A stretch of 64,000 nucleotides of DNA from positions 558,001-622,000 of the forward strand of contig NZ_FOFN01000002.1 of assembly GCF_900111025.1 (NCBI RefSeq), written 5' to 3'. How positions within the stretch are numbered: the stretch's first letter is position 1; every line of letters starts with the position of its first letter. Below the pieces are notes generated by a model, which saw nothing but the letters and a program-made list of their open reading frames with translations, was not told the DNA's origin and did no database searches. A program made the translations under genes and the position numbers. The stretch comes from Hyunsoonleella jejuensis. Its GTDB lineage: Bacteria > Bacteroidota > Bacteroidia > Flavobacteriales > Flavobacteriaceae. Shown piece after piece: positions 1 to 8,853 of this stretch.

Positions 1-382
1 TAATAGTAATATCATTACAAAGGGTTAGTGGGGAACTTTTGTTCTCATAAAGCAATTGCACGAGCTTAACTTTAGAATCTAAAAAATCATCCACAGCCTC
101 AATCTCTTTACCATCAAGCTCCAAATCTTCTTCAATTCTTTTTATGGTAGATTGGTTAAGTACGTGTTTTCTTGTGAAGATTTTATCTTTTCGATATTCT
201 TGACCAAAAAGATAATACACCACTAAACCAAAAAAAGGAAAAAACACCAAAACGATGATATACGATAGCGTTTTAGTGGGATTTATGTTTTTAAGTAAAA
301 CAGTAATAACCGCAGATATAGATAGAACATAATTAAGTACAATTAAAATGCTCCAGTAGTTTTCTTTAAGATACGCTAACAT
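1..382 (-). CDS. cls: Cardiolipin synthase, N-terminal part (cut by window edge)
   Basis: Translating the complement from the ATG at 380-382 gives about 127 residues that run off the window. The protein opens with two hydrophobic segments (about residues 8-27 and 36-57) ending in a VVYYLFGQEYRKDK stretch. This is the typical PLD-nuclease N-terminal membrane module of bacterial cardiolipin synthases, which condense phosphatidylglycerol at the inner membrane. The HKD catalytic motifs lie outside the window, so the assignment rests on the N-terminal module alone. Only 6 bp separate it from the stop of the lytic transglycosylase upstream, so the two are probably co-transcribed in an envelope-related operon. 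Confidence 0.75.
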   Translation of the reverse strand, partial: MLAYLKENYWSILIVLNYVLSISAVITVLLKNINPTKTLSYIIVLVFFPFFGLVVYYLFGQEYRKDKIFTRKHVLNQSTIKRIEEDLELDGKEIEAVDDFLDSKVKLVQLLYENKSSPLTLCNDITI

Positions 383-388
383 TAGTTA

Positions 389-1312
389 TTAGTTGTAGTA
401 GCCTTCTTTTGGAATTTCTATAACATATTGTTTTCTTGATTTATTATTTAGATGAGGCTCGCGCAACCATGGGTTATGTATTTTTAAAATCTTGTAATTA
501 ATCCCAAAGCGTTCCGCAAATTTTGTAAAATCGGTTACGGCGGTATCTACTTCAACCTTAAATGTTGGTACGTTTGAATACAGATCTTTCTCCCTAAAAT
601 TAAACCCATATTTACTAGGATTAGATAAAATTTCTTTTAATGCTACTATTCGAAAAAGGTAACGGCCCGTTTCTTCACCTAATAACAAGTCGTAATAGTC
701 TGCGACATTCTGTTCTTTTAAACGCCTTGCTATTCCTGCATTTCCTGCGTTGTAAGCAGCAGCAGCCAAGGTCCAAGACCCTAATTGTTCTTTGGCTTTC
801 AATAAGTATTTGCAGGCCACTTCAGTAGCTTTTTCAAGATGGTAACGTTCATCTACATTTGTGTTTACTTCCAAACCATTTTCACGACCGGTAGCTTTCA
901 TAATTTGCCAAACCCCTCTGGCTCCGGCAGGAGAAACGGCATTTGTTAATCCACTTTCTATCACTGCCAAATATTTAAAATCATCTGGCACTCCGTTTTT
1001 CTTCAAAATAGGTTCAATAATCGGAAAATACTTTTGCGCACGCTTAAACATCAATAAACCGTTAGATTGCCAATAGGTGTTCACTAGCAGTTCTCTATCC
1101 ATACGCTCTAAAATATCCGGGTTTTCTAAAGGCATACGCTCACCAGCAAAAGTTAAATCTTCGGGTACCTGTAAGGCATACACGTTGTAGTCGTTAATAA
1201 TTTTCTTTTCGAAATTTTCATCGGTAGGTGCGTCTTGGAGGGCATAAGTGAATAATAAACATAAACTTAATAATCCTACAAGTGCAAGAATTCGTTCAAT
1301 GGTCTTCATCAT
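389..1312 (-). CDS. Lytic transglycosylase, MltD/SLT type
   Basis: A 307-residue exported enzyme expected to cleave peptidoglycan between MurNAc and GlcNAc. A hydrophobic signal segment spans about residues 8-24. The goose-lysozyme-like SLT domain covers about 95-225, with the catalytic glutamate at E119 in YLAVIESGL followed by SPAGARGVWQIM, and later AAAAYNAGNAG. The C-terminal region (about 245-305) resembles a degenerate LysM module (FAERFGINYKILKIHNPWL). Two ATG codons are adjacent at the start and either is possible. It lies between the alpha/beta hydrolase gene (31 bp gap) and cls (6 bp gap) on the same strand. Confidence 0.9.
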   Translation of the reverse strand: MMKTIERILALVGLLSLCLLFTYALQDAPTDENFEKKIINDYNVYALQVPEDLTFAGERMPLENPDILERMDRELLVNTYWQSNGLLMFKRAQKYFPIIEPILKKNGVPDDFKYLAVIESGLTNAVSPAGARGVWQIMKATGRENGLEVNTNVDERYHLEKATEVACKYLLKAKEQLGSWTLAAAAYNAGNAGIARRLKEQNVADYYDLLLGEETGRYLFRIVALKEILSNPSKYGFNFREKDLYSNVPTFKVEVDTAVTDFTKFAERFGINYKILKIHNPWLREPHLNNKSRKQYVIEIPKEGYYN

Positions 1313-1343
1313 TAATAAGTTTTTACTAAAGGTAAAATATTTT

Positions 1344-2009
1344 TTAGTTTTCTAAAATTATACGTGGTAAATTCTCGTTAAACCATTTGTATTTATAGAT
1401 TACCATGGCGTGCGTACCATTTTTTATCGTTATACAGTTGGATATATTTTTGATAGGAAAAACAGGGTCTTTGTCGCCATGAATGTGAACAATATGCGAT
1501 GGACAAATGGATTGACTCCAATTTAGCATCTTATCAATGGCCCAATCAAGATACTGTTTATCACTTACTGAAAGATACATTTTATATAGGTTAAGACGTT
1601 TTTTTACCTTATCACCGTAAGCATATTTAGCCAATAAGTCTATTCTACTTGCTATTCCAGTAGGCAACAATTTATAGGCTTTTGTTGATTTAGCAATATG
1701 CATACGGCGAGGTAATTCTTCTCTTGTTTTCACACTTGAAATTATAATAAGCTTTCTTAAAGCAACGTGCTTACACATTTCTTGCACTAAAACACCACCA
1801 AAGGACACGCCAATTAACACAGGCTTGTCATGTTTTATTTCTTTTACCATTCTTAAAGCATACGCACTTAATTCTTCATTTTTTTCGGGCAGAAACCATT
1901 CTAAATAATGCAGTTTGAACTGATCTTTCGGTAATTTTATATGTTCGAAAATTAACGGACTTGCAGCCATTCCCGGCATTAAATACACATGTATTAACTC
2001 TTGACTCAT
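1344..2009 (-). CDS. Alpha/beta hydrolase
   Basis: A 221-residue cytoplasmic protein of the alpha/beta hydrolase fold. The nucleophile elbow is GVSFGG with Ser69. The candidate acid is Asp179 or Asp181 in HGDKDPVF, and the candidate base is His200 in NGTHAMV, completing a plausible triad. An oxyanion-type MPGM segment lies near residue 12. No signal peptide is seen. The substrate cannot be inferred. It leads the leftward run hydrolase, transglycosylase, cls and is divergent from the small acetyltransferase-like gene, with closely spaced promoter elements between them. Confidence 0.8.
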   Translation of the reverse strand: MSQELIHVYLMPGMAASPLIFEHIKLPKDQFKLHYLEWFLPEKNEELSAYALRMVKEIKHDKPVLIGVSFGGVLVQEMCKHVALRKLIIISSVKTREELPRRMHIAKSTKAYKLLPTGIASRIDLLAKYAYGDKVKKRLNLYKMYLSVSDKQYLDWAIDKMLNWSQSICPSHIVHIHGDKDPVFPIKNISNCITIKNGTHAMVIYKYKWFNENLPRIILEN

Positions 2010-2054
2010 AAGGTTTTAACCTTGTTATTACTTTATTCTGTGGATTTTTTTTCG

Positions 2055-2093
2055 TACTTTTGCACAAAGTTATAGAAATAGTGTGCACTATTT
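2055..2093. promoter_or_regulatory. Back-to-back -7 elements and inverted repeat between divergent genes
   Basis: TACTTTTG at 2055-2062 reads rightward toward the gene at 2130. TAACTTTG at 2065-2072 reads leftward toward the gene ending at 1344. Both match the Bacteroidota -7 consensus TAnnTTTG. They are followed by an inverted repeat, AAATAGTG-TG-CACTATTT, at 2076-2093. No clear -33 TTG was found at standard spacing, so assignment rests on the -7 boxes alone. Confidence 0.5.
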
Positions 2094-2129
2094 ATGACTT
2101 TACTTCTTTTAAATTAAATAAAAACACAT

Positions 2130-2429
2130 ATGGTTGAAACTGCTGAACAATTGGTTGACAATGATTTTCTACGTCAATTCGAAATTAAGATGAATGGGCA
2201 TTTAGCAAAAATTGAATACTCTTTACAGGAACGAAAGATTTTTTTAACCAAGTTGATTATTCCTGAGGAAATAAATGATGAAGGGTTTAAAAAAGAGTTT
2301 ATAGCTGCGGTTTTCGAACAAATTCAAGATCGAAATTTAAGTGTGATGCCTACGTGTCCTGCCATTGCAAAATTTGTAAGAAGCAACAGGAAATATAAAA
2401 GAATGTTACCTGTTGGGGTTAGAATATAA
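2130..2429 (+). CDS. Small GNAT-related protein (NATD1/YidJ-like)
   Basis: A 99-residue protein resembling the single-domain acetyltransferase-like family (COG2388), which has a truncated GNAT fold. The supporting pattern is a short beta-rich N-terminus with FEIKMNGHLAKIEYSL, a central FLTKLIIPEEINDEGF segment, and the terminal PTCPAIAKFVRSN motif typical of the family. Its acyl acceptor is unknown. It stands alone, divergent from the hydrolase gene and ending before a strong terminator shared with mtaB. Confidence 0.75.
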   Translation: MVETAEQLVDNDFLRQFEIKMNGHLAKIEYSLQERKIFLTKLIIPEEINDEGFKKEFIAAVFEQIQDRNLSVMPTCPAIAKFVRSNRKYKRMLPVGVRI

Positions 2430-2456
2430 GCAAAATAAAATGTTATATTAAAAAAT

Positions 2457-2487
2457 AAATCCGAAGCTAAAACCTTCGGATTTTTTT
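2457..2487. terminator. Bidirectional intrinsic terminator
   Basis: The stem AAATCCGAAG pairs with CTTCGGATTT around a 6-base loop and is followed by a T-run. It lies between the convergent ends of the acetyltransferase-like gene and mtaB. Confidence 0.9.
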
Positions 2488-2509
2488 ATGACAGTTTAAC
2501 AATACACCT

Positions 2510-3859
2510 TTATTCTTGATGAGATGATGAAAGAACTTCAGGGTGATATACAAACTTAAAACGTACCAAACCATCATCATCAATTTTAGTAAGTTCTACA
2601 TCATGTAAGGTGTTTATCAAATCAGGATTCCAAGGTGCTTTTACTTTAACGTAATTTTCGGTAAATCCATGGATGTAGCCTTCTTTATTTTCACTTTCAA
2701 AAAGTACAGTTCTTGTGGTTCCTAAATGACTTTCATAAAATGCACGTCGCTTCTTTACCGATAATCCACGTAACATTTTACTGCGCTTACTTCTAACGTT
2801 ATTAGGTACAACACCATCCATTTCAGTAGCTTCAGTATTATCTCTTTCAGAATAAGTAAACACATGTAAATATGAAATATCTAATTCATTTAGAAAGTTG
2901 TATGTTTCTAAGAAATGATCATCAGTTTCTCCAGGAAATCCAACAATAACGTCCACACCAATACAAGCATGCGGCATTACTTCTTTTATTTTTATTACGC
3001 GATCTACATATAACTCTCTCATGTAGCGACGTTTCATTTTTTTAAGTATTTCGTTGCTTCCAGATTGCAAAGGCACATGAAAATGCGGCACAAAAGCTCT
3101 AGACTTTGATACTAAATCTATAGTTTCATTTTTAAGCAAGTTAGGCTCTATAGATGAAATTCGTAGGCGCTCTATACCTTCAACTTTGTCTAATTCAGTA
3201 ACCAAATCTAAAAACGTGTGTTCGTGTTTTTTATTACCAAATTCACCTTTACCGTAATCGCCAATATTCACGCCCGTTAGAACAATTTCCTTAATATTTT
3301 GCTCTGAAATTTCACGAGCATTTCTCAATACGTTTTCCATAGTATCACTACGCGAAATGCCACGCGCTAAAGGGATGGTACAATAGGTACACTTATAATC
3401 GCACCCGTCCTGAACTTTTAAGAATGCCCTAGTTCTGTCCCCTATGGAATAAGACCCTACGTAAAAATCAGCATCTTCAATTTCACAGGAATGCACTTCA
3501 CCAAAATCGTTTTTGGTTAAATCGTTTAGGTAATCAGTAATCTTAAATTTTTCCGTAGCTCCTAACACTAAATCCACACCACTTACATCGGCTAATTCTT
3601 GAGGTTTTAATTGTGCATAACAACCTACTGCTGCTACAAAAGCCTCAGGATTCGATTTTTGGGCTTGCTTAACAATAGTTTTAAAGCGCTTGTCGGCATT
3701 TTCGGTTACGGAACACGTATTTATAACGTAAATATCTGCTTTTTCAGAAAAATCTACACGATCAAAACCTTCATTTACAAAGTTTCTAGCAATAGTAGAG
3801 GTCTCTGAAAAATTCAACTTGCAACCTAATGTGTAAAATGCTACCTTTTTGTTATTCAC
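2510..3859 (-). CDS. mtaB: tRNA t6A37 methylthiotransferase MtaB
   Basis: A 449-residue radical-SAM methylthiotransferase, the family that converts t6A37 to ms2t6A in tRNAs reading ANN codons. The N-terminal UPF0004 domain carries the three auxiliary-cluster cysteines C13, C49 and C80. The radical-SAM cluster motif is C153-x3-C157-x2-C160 (CDYKCTYC). A TRAM-like domain occupies the last 70 residues or so. Length and the YTLGCKLNFSET opening favour MtaB over MiaB or RimO. The start is GTG, as no in-frame ATG gives the conserved N-terminus. Its promoter may use TAAATTTG at 3921-3928 on the minus strand. Confidence 0.92.
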   Translation of the reverse strand: MNNKKVAFYTLGCKLNFSETSTIARNFVNEGFDRVDFSEKADIYVINTCSVTENADKRFKTIVKQAQKSNPEAFVAAVGCYAQLKPQELADVSGVDLVLGATEKFKITDYLNDLTKNDFGEVHSCEIEDADFYVGSYSIGDRTRAFLKVQDGCDYKCTYCTIPLARGISRSDTMENVLRNAREISEQNIKEIVLTGVNIGDYGKGEFGNKKHEHTFLDLVTELDKVEGIERLRISSIEPNLLKNETIDLVSKSRAFVPHFHVPLQSGSNEILKKMKRRYMRELYVDRVIKIKEVMPHACIGVDVIVGFPGETDDHFLETYNFLNELDISYLHVFTYSERDNTEATEMDGVVPNNVRSKRSKMLRGLSVKKRRAFYESHLGTTRTVLFESENKEGYIHGFTENYVKVKAPWNPDLINTLHDVELTKIDDDGLVRFKFVYHPEVLSSSHQE

Positions 3860-3943
3860 TTTAATGAACCCAAACTTGTTTCAGGGAATTTTAAAATTTA
3901 TCTTTACGGCTGAAAGTGTGCAAATTTACAACTAATAAATTAT

Positions 3944-5569
3944 ATGATAAAACGTATTTGGCATCAAATAATTAGCTATTTATCAATTAGTTGTATTTGT
4001 ATTAGTCTTTTTTCATGCGGAAAAGATTCCAACTTAAACAAGGACCATCTTGTTTTTCGTTATAACGAATTTGCAAACATCAACACCTTAGACCCTGCAT
4101 TTTCCCGAACATTACAAGATAATTCCGTTTGTAACCAACTGTTTAATGGTTTGGTACAGTTGGATGACAAATTGAATATTTTACCTTGTATTGCAAAGGA
4201 TTGGAACGTTTCTGAAGATGGAAAAACCTATACATTTAATCTTAGAAATGATGTGTATTTCCATAAGCACGAGTTGTTTGGAAAAGACTCTACCAGAGTT
4301 GTTGTGGCAAAAGATTTTTCCTATAGCTTAAATAGACTTAAAGACGAAAAATTAGCCGCTCCGGGTAGTTGGGTATTAAATAAGGTTGCAAATTTCAGGG
4401 CTATTAATGATACTATTTTTGAGATTTCACTAAAACAACCCTTTCCGGCATTTATTGGCTTATTAACAATGAAATATTGTTCGGTAGTTCCCAAGGAAGT
4501 TGTGGAACATTATGGAACAGCGTTTCGCTCCCACCCTATAGGTACCGGTCCTTTTAAATTTAAGCGTTGGGAAGAAAATATAAAATTAGTATTTAGGCGC
4601 AATGAAAATTATTTTGAAACCGATGAGCAAGGACATAAGCTTCCGTACTTAGAAGCTGTAGCCCTTACCTTTCTCCCAGATAAACAAAGTGAATTTCTAC
4701 AATTTGCACAAGGTAATATCGACTATTTATCAGGATTGGACGCTTCATATAAAGACGAATTATTAACGGCTGATGGCAAATTAAGAGAATCGTATGCGAA
4801 ATCTGTGAATATGACCACAGGCCCCTATTTGAATACTGAATATTTAGGTTTCTACCTAGATTCTGAAACTCCAGAAATACAATCTAAACTTATTAGAAAA
4901 GCCATTAATTATGGTTTTGATAGAAAGAAAATGATGATATACCTGCGCAACGGTATTGGCAATCCTGCTCATGGTGGGTTTATACCTATTGGGCTTCAAG
5001 GGTATGATGCGTCAATCGGATTTACGTATCAACCTGGAAAAGCAAAAGCACTCATTAATCAATTTAAGGAAGAAAGTGGCATCACTAATCCAGAAATTAC
5101 CTTAGTAACGTCTAGTAATTACTTAAGTTTTTGTGAATTTATTCAACGTGAATTAGAAAAAGCAGGTTTAAAAATAAATGTTGATGTAATGCCCGAAGCC
5201 ACATTGAGATCTGCACGAACTGAAGGAAAAGTAGATATGTTTAGAAGCTCATGGGTAGCCGATTATATGGATGCAGAAAACTACCTCTCTATTTTTTACA
5301 GTAAAAATTTCACACCAAAGGGTTCTAATTATTTTCATTTTAAGCACAAAACCGTAGATAGTTTGTATAATAAAGCATTTACTATTTCTGATATTGAAAA
5401 ACGAAAATATTTATACACTACCATTGATTCCCTTGCCATGGAAAATGCCATTATGGTTCCTCTTTTCTATGATGAAGTTGTTCGATTTACAAGAAAGAAT
5501 GTGAAAGGGTTAGGAATTAATCCAATTAACATGTTGGATTTGAGGCGCGTTACGAAATCTGTCGAATAA
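3944..5569 (+). CDS. Oligopeptide-type ABC transporter substrate-binding lipoprotein
   Basis: A 541-residue protein of the SBP_bac_5 (OppA/DppA) family. A type II signal ends in LFSCGK, placing the lipidated cysteine at C25. The mature part contains the diagnostic blocks NINTLDPAFSR, GLVQLDDKLNILPCIAKDWNVS and HPIGTGPFKFKRW. No permease or ATPase gene is adjacent, so it is an orphan binding protein here. The ligand could be a peptide or another solute. It is divergent from mtaB across 84 bp and converges on the PD40 gene with only 2 bp between stop codons. Confidence 0.88.
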   Translation: MIKRIWHQIISYLSISCICISLFSCGKDSNLNKDHLVFRYNEFANINTLDPAFSRTLQDNSVCNQLFNGLVQLDDKLNILPCIAKDWNVSEDGKTYTFNLRNDVYFHKHELFGKDSTRVVVAKDFSYSLNRLKDEKLAAPGSWVLNKVANFRAINDTIFEISLKQPFPAFIGLLTMKYCSVVPKEVVEHYGTAFRSHPIGTGPFKFKRWEENIKLVFRRNENYFETDEQGHKLPYLEAVALTFLPDKQSEFLQFAQGNIDYLSGLDASYKDELLTADGKLRESYAKSVNMTTGPYLNTEYLGFYLDSETPEIQSKLIRKAINYGFDRKKMMIYLRNGIGNPAHGGFIPIGLQGYDASIGFTYQPGKAKALINQFKEESGITNPEITLVTSSNYLSFCEFIQRELEKAGLKINVDVMPEATLRSARTEGKVDMFRSSWVADYMDAENYLSIFYSKNFTPKGSNYFHFKHKTVDSLYNKAFTISDIEKRKYLYTTIDSLAMENAIMVPLFYDEVVRFTRKNVKGLGINPINMLDLRRVTKSVE

Positions 5570-5571
5570 GA

Positions 5572-6492
5572 CTATTTTTCTATGGTGAAATAATAAATAT
5601 CGTCATCACCCTTACCTTTATCTCGTTTAGAAACAAAATAACCTGAATTTCCATTAGCAAGCATCACCAGTGAAAAATCATCATCTGCACTATTAAACGG
5701 TTTTGGCAATTTTTCTGCTTTGGCAAAGGTACCGTCTTGGTTCATTTTACTTTTATAAATATCGAAACCTCCGAATCCGTTAGATTTGTTAGATGAAAAA
5801 TAGAGCGTGTTATTTTTGCTCATTACTGGAAACATTTCGCGGCTATAAGAATTAATTCTAGATCCAAGATTCTTAGGCGCTCCAAATGTACCATCTTCTA
5901 GGATTTCAACGCTAAATATATCTGAACCTCCTTTTGTAGATTGCCTACCACCTCTAAAATTTGATATAAAATATAACGTTCTCCCATCAGCACTCAAAGA
6001 TGGATGCGCATAAGAGTACTTAAGTTTACAAAACGGTAAGACCTTGAAATTTGTATAGCCAATACCTTCTTTAAACTCTCCCACTTCTAAATGGAAGTTG
6101 GCTTTATTGAAACTACCCTTAGGCATGTTTTTGTTGGTATAAGTTGTCATAATGTAAATACGACTACCATCACTATTTAGAACTGCACTAGTGATTGACC
6201 CCAAACTTGCCTCAGGATCAATTTTTAGCTCTTCTATAGCATCAATATTTCCATCTGATAAAATGCGCCCTTTGTAAACCGACAAAACCCCTTCACCGCT
6301 AAATGCAACTTTGGGCTTTCCATTTTTTTTTAACTGATATGTTGTGAATATAATCTGATTATTACCAAAAGGCACAATCCCAAAATGGGGAAACTCGGAG
6401 TTGACATCTAAATTATTTACAACAATTTCGGAATCTTGTGGATACCCCAAAAGACCATAAAAAAATATTAGAAAGCAATAAAGAGATTTCAA
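5572..6492 (-). CDS. Exported PD40 (WD40-like) beta-propeller protein
   Basis: A protein of about 306 residues whose C-terminal two thirds carry WD40-like PD40 repeats, such as HPSLSADGRTLYFIS, FPVMSKNNTLYFSSNKSNG and GGFDIYKSKM. These resemble the propeller part of OmpA-associated PD40 proteins, but no OmpA domain follows. The reading frame is open to a TTG at 6522. However, a -7 element (TATATTTG on the minus strand, 6512-6519) overlaps that codon, so I prefer the TTG at 6492, which opens directly with a signal-like hydrophobic segment. No ATG is available. Function unknown, probably envelope-associated. Confidence 0.7.
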   Translation of the reverse strand: MKSLYCFLIFFYGLLGYPQDSEIVVNNLDVNSEFPHFGIVPFGNNQIIFTTYQLKKNGKPKVAFSGEGVLSVYKGRILSDGNIDAIEELKIDPEASLGSITSAVLNSDGSRIYIMTTYTNKNMPKGSFNKANFHLEVGEFKEGIGYTNFKVLPFCKLKYSYAHPSLSADGRTLYFISNFRGGRQSTKGGSDIFSVEILEDGTFGAPKNLGSRINSYSREMFPVMSKNNTLYFSSNKSNGFGGFDIYKSKMNQDGTFAKAEKLPKPFNSADDDFSLVMLANGNSGYFVSKRDKGKGDDDIYYFTIEK

Positions 6493-6511
6493 GATAGAAC
6501 GATTTGTATTA

Positions 6512-6519
6512 CAAATATA
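6512..6519 (-). promoter_or_regulatory. Putative -7 element for the PD40 gene
   Basis: TATATTTG on the minus strand matches TAnnTTTG. Its position argues that translation starts at 6492 and not at the farther upstream TTG. Confidence 0.4.
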
Positions 6520-6552
6520 CAAATCTTTAATAATTAAGGTCTTAGCCTTAAA

Positions 6553-7728
6553 TTAATCCCTACGGTATTTTTTAGTTTCGTTAAAAACATGCTCTAAAAT
6601 TGCTTTATCTTGCTCCGAGAATTCTAAGTTACGTCTAGACATAACTACCTTAGCGACCTCAAAGGCTTTTTTGGTTAAGTATGTGGTAAATCCACTATTG
6701 CCTCCCCAACTAAAACTTGGGACAAAATTTCTTGGAAAACCACTACCAAAAATATTTGAGCTAACACCTACAACAGTACCTGTATTAAACATCGTATTGA
6801 TACCGCACTTACTATGGTCGCCCATCATTAAACCACAAAATTGCAACCCTGTTTTTGCAAAACTTTCGGTTTGATAATCCCATAAACGCACCTCGGCATA
6901 ATTATTCTTTAAATTTGAATTGTTAGTGTCCGCACCAAGATTACACCACTCGCCTAAAACAGAATTACCCAAATATCCTTCATGCCCTTTATTGGAGTTA
7001 GCAAATAATACCGCATTTTTTACTTCTCCTCCAACTCTACAATTAGGACCAATTGTGGTAGCCCCATAAATTTTTGCTCCCATTTTTACATGAGCATTTT
7101 CACATAGTCCTAATGGCCCTCTAATTAATGACCCTTCCATAATTTCGGAGTTCTTACCAATATAAATGGGGCCGCTACTTGCGTTTAAGGTCGTAAACTC
7201 TAACGAAGCGCCTTCTTCTATAAAAATATTTTCAGGAGCTATTACATTATTGCTGGCTGGAATTGGTTGAGACGTTTTTCCTTTTGTTAGTAGTGTGAAA
7301 TCTTCCTGAATGGCATCTTCATTTTTCGAAAAAATATCCCATGTGTTTTCAATTTTAATACAATCACTACTGAACTCAATAGCTTCATAAGCATCAAAAT
7401 CAATATTTTCTTGCCCCTCCTTAGCATAAAACGCTATAACATCTTCCTCTTTAAAAATAGCTTGGTTTTCGTTTAAATCCTTTATCATTTCAACAAGCTG
7501 AAAATTTGGTAGGTAAGAGGCATTCACCATAATATTTTCTTCCATTTCAACCATAGGATACTTTTCAGACAAGTAATCTTCTGTTACTGTGGTTGTAGTA
7601 GTATCTAAATACGATTCCCACTTTTCCCTAATGGTTAAAATACCAACACGTATGTCAGCCACTGGCCTAGTGAATGTAAATGGCAATAAATTATTTCTAG
7701 AAGGTCCGTCAAAAAGAATGTAGTTCAT
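6553..7728 (-). CDS. GlmU-family sugar nucleotidyltransferase-like protein
   Basis: A 391-residue cytoplasmic protein typical of Bacteroidota. An N-terminal GlmU-like segment (about 1-100) opens with NYILFDGPSRNNLLPFTFTRPVADIRVG. It is followed by a left-handed beta-helix from about 175 onward, built of hexapeptide repeats such as IYIGKNSEIMEGSLIRGPLGLCENAHV. It probably transfers a nucleotide to a sugar phosphate, with the helix serving as trimerisation or acyltransferase module. The substrate is unknown. The C-terminal helix (about 355-391) is charged. It is followed by the PD40 gene 31 bp downstream. Confidence 0.85.
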   Translation of the reverse strand: MNYILFDGPSRNNLLPFTFTRPVADIRVGILTIREKWESYLDTTTTTVTEDYLSEKYPMVEMEENIMVNASYLPNFQLVEMIKDLNENQAIFKEEDVIAFYAKEGQENIDFDAYEAIEFSSDCIKIENTWDIFSKNEDAIQEDFTLLTKGKTSQPIPASNNVIAPENIFIEEGASLEFTTLNASSGPIYIGKNSEIMEGSLIRGPLGLCENAHVKMGAKIYGATTIGPNCRVGGEVKNAVLFANSNKGHEGYLGNSVLGEWCNLGADTNNSNLKNNYAEVRLWDYQTESFAKTGLQFCGLMMGDHSKCGINTMFNTGTVVGVSSNIFGSGFPRNFVPSFSWGGNSGFTTYLTKKAFEVAKVVMSRRNLEFSEQDKAILEHVFNETKKYRRD

Positions 7729-7820
7729 AGCTAAAATTAAAGTTTAGAGTTTGAGGTTTGAAGTTTTCACCTCAGCCATCAACCAAAAATTATTGTACTA
7801 AGTTCTGGGAAGTAAAAATA

Positions 7821-7850
7821 AAAAAGCCTCTCTACAGTAGAAAGGCTTTT
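7821..7850 (-). terminator. Intrinsic terminator of the L31 gene
   Basis: AAAAGCCT pairs with AGGCTTTT around a 13-base loop. On the minus strand a T-rich tract follows, as expected for a gene ending at 7874. Confidence 0.8.
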
Positions 7851-7873
7851 AGTAAATATATTTTTGTGCAAGT

Positions 7874-8125
7874 TTATTTCTTAAACTTAGCGTATTTGTT
7901 CTTAAACTTATCAATACGACCAGCAGTATCCACCAATTTAGACTTACCTGTGTAGTAAGGGTGCGATGTTCTAGAAATTTCCATCTTTACGAGTGGGTAT
8001 TCAACACCGTCAACTTCAATCGTTTCATTTGTTGCAGCAGTAGATTTCGTTAAAAACACATCGTCGTTAGACATATCTTTGAATGCTACTATTCTATAAT
8101 TTTCTGGATGTATACCTTTTTTCAT
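7874..8125 (-). CDS. rpmE2: 50S ribosomal protein L31, type B
   Basis: An 83-residue L31 of the zinc-free type B class. It carries [19 protein letters not shown] at the N-terminus and [25 protein letters not shown] at the C-terminus, and no CxxC zinc ligands. L31 bridges the two ribosomal subunits. It is monocistronic, with a recognisable promoter upstream and a terminator downstream. Type B proteins are often derepressed under zinc limitation, but no Zur site was recognised. Confidence 0.97.
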   Translation of the reverse strand: MKKGIHPENYRIVAFKDMSNDDVFLTKSTAATNETIEVDGVEYPLVKMEISRTSHPYYTGKSKLVDTAGRIDKFKNKYAKFKK

Positions 8126-8160
8126 CGCTTTACGCTTTAAATCATATTTTTTTAGAGGTG

Positions 8161-8190
8161 CAAATTTAAGTAATTTTTACAAATCCACAA
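8161..8190 (-). promoter_or_regulatory. Promoter of rpmE2
   Basis: On the minus strand, TTG (8188-8190) is separated by 19 bp from TAAATTTG (8161-8168). This is the best bipartite match to the Bacteroidota sigma-ABfr promoter (TTG ... TAnnTTTG) in the window. Confidence 0.7.
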
Positions 8191-8237
8191 TTACTTTTTA
8201 ATATTTTTTCTTTAAGATTATAAATGTAACGTTTTAC

Positions 8238-8245
8238 TATCTTTG
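8238..8245 (+). promoter_or_regulatory. Putative -7 element of the DUF4199 gene
   Basis: TATCTTTG matches TAnnTTTG, 35 bp before the start codon at 8281. No good -33 element is seen. Confidence 0.45.
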
Positions 8246-8280
8246 AAATCACAATTTCAAAAAGAAATTTAAGCAAAAAA

Positions 8281-8814
8281 ATGGGGAAATCTGTAAAAAC
8301 ATTAGCTAGAAATTACGGGGTGTATCTTGGTGTTTTATTGTCAATAATTTACATTCTTGTATATTTTATAAATTTAAACTTATTCGTAAATTCTACATTT
8401 GGCATTTCCCTTTATATCATTTGTGTTATTTTTGGTATCGTTGCCGTAGCAAAAGTTAAACAATATTATAATGGTTATTTAAGTTTTAAAGATTGTTTTA
8501 CATCCTATTTTATAACAATATTCATAGGGTTGCTTTTTATGACTTTATTATCTTATATTTTATTTAATTTTATTGACGTCGAAGCAGCTGCCGCATTAAA
8601 AGAGCTATCTAAAGAAAAACTTGTAGAAGTTTATAATAATTTAAACGTTTCAAAAGAAAAAATAAACGAAATGCTTTTACAAATGGAAGCTGACAATCTT
8701 TTTTCGTTCAAAAATTCTTTTTCCACATTACTTATCAGATATATACTGCCTTTAAGCATAATTGGCCTATTAGTTTCTGCTACCCTCAAAAAAAGAAATC
8801 AAGACACAGAATAA
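8281..8814 (+). CDS. DUF4199 membrane protein
   Basis: A 177-residue integral membrane protein with about four hydrophobic segments (about 14-33, 39-58, 78-98 and 150-166). A polar stretch lies between segments 3 and 4 (VEAAAALKELSKEKLVEVYNNLNVSKEKINE). This layout is that of the DUF4199 family of Bacteroidota, whose role is unknown. It stands 39 bp upstream of the glycosyltransferase gene on the same strand. The pairing, common in this group, suggests a role in envelope glycan or lipid-linked sugar handling, but this is inference. Confidence 0.8.
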   Translation: MGKSVKTLARNYGVYLGVLLSIIYILVYFINLNLFVNSTFGISLYIICVIFGIVAVAKVKQYYNGYLSFKDCFTSYFITIFIGLLFMTLLSYILFNFIDVEAAAALKELSKEKLVEVYNNLNVSKEKINEMLLQMEADNLFSFKNSFSTLLIRYILPLSIIGLLVSATLKKRNQDTE

Positions 8815-8853
8815 ATTCATTATTTTTGAGCTGTAATTTAGGGCAAAAAACGA

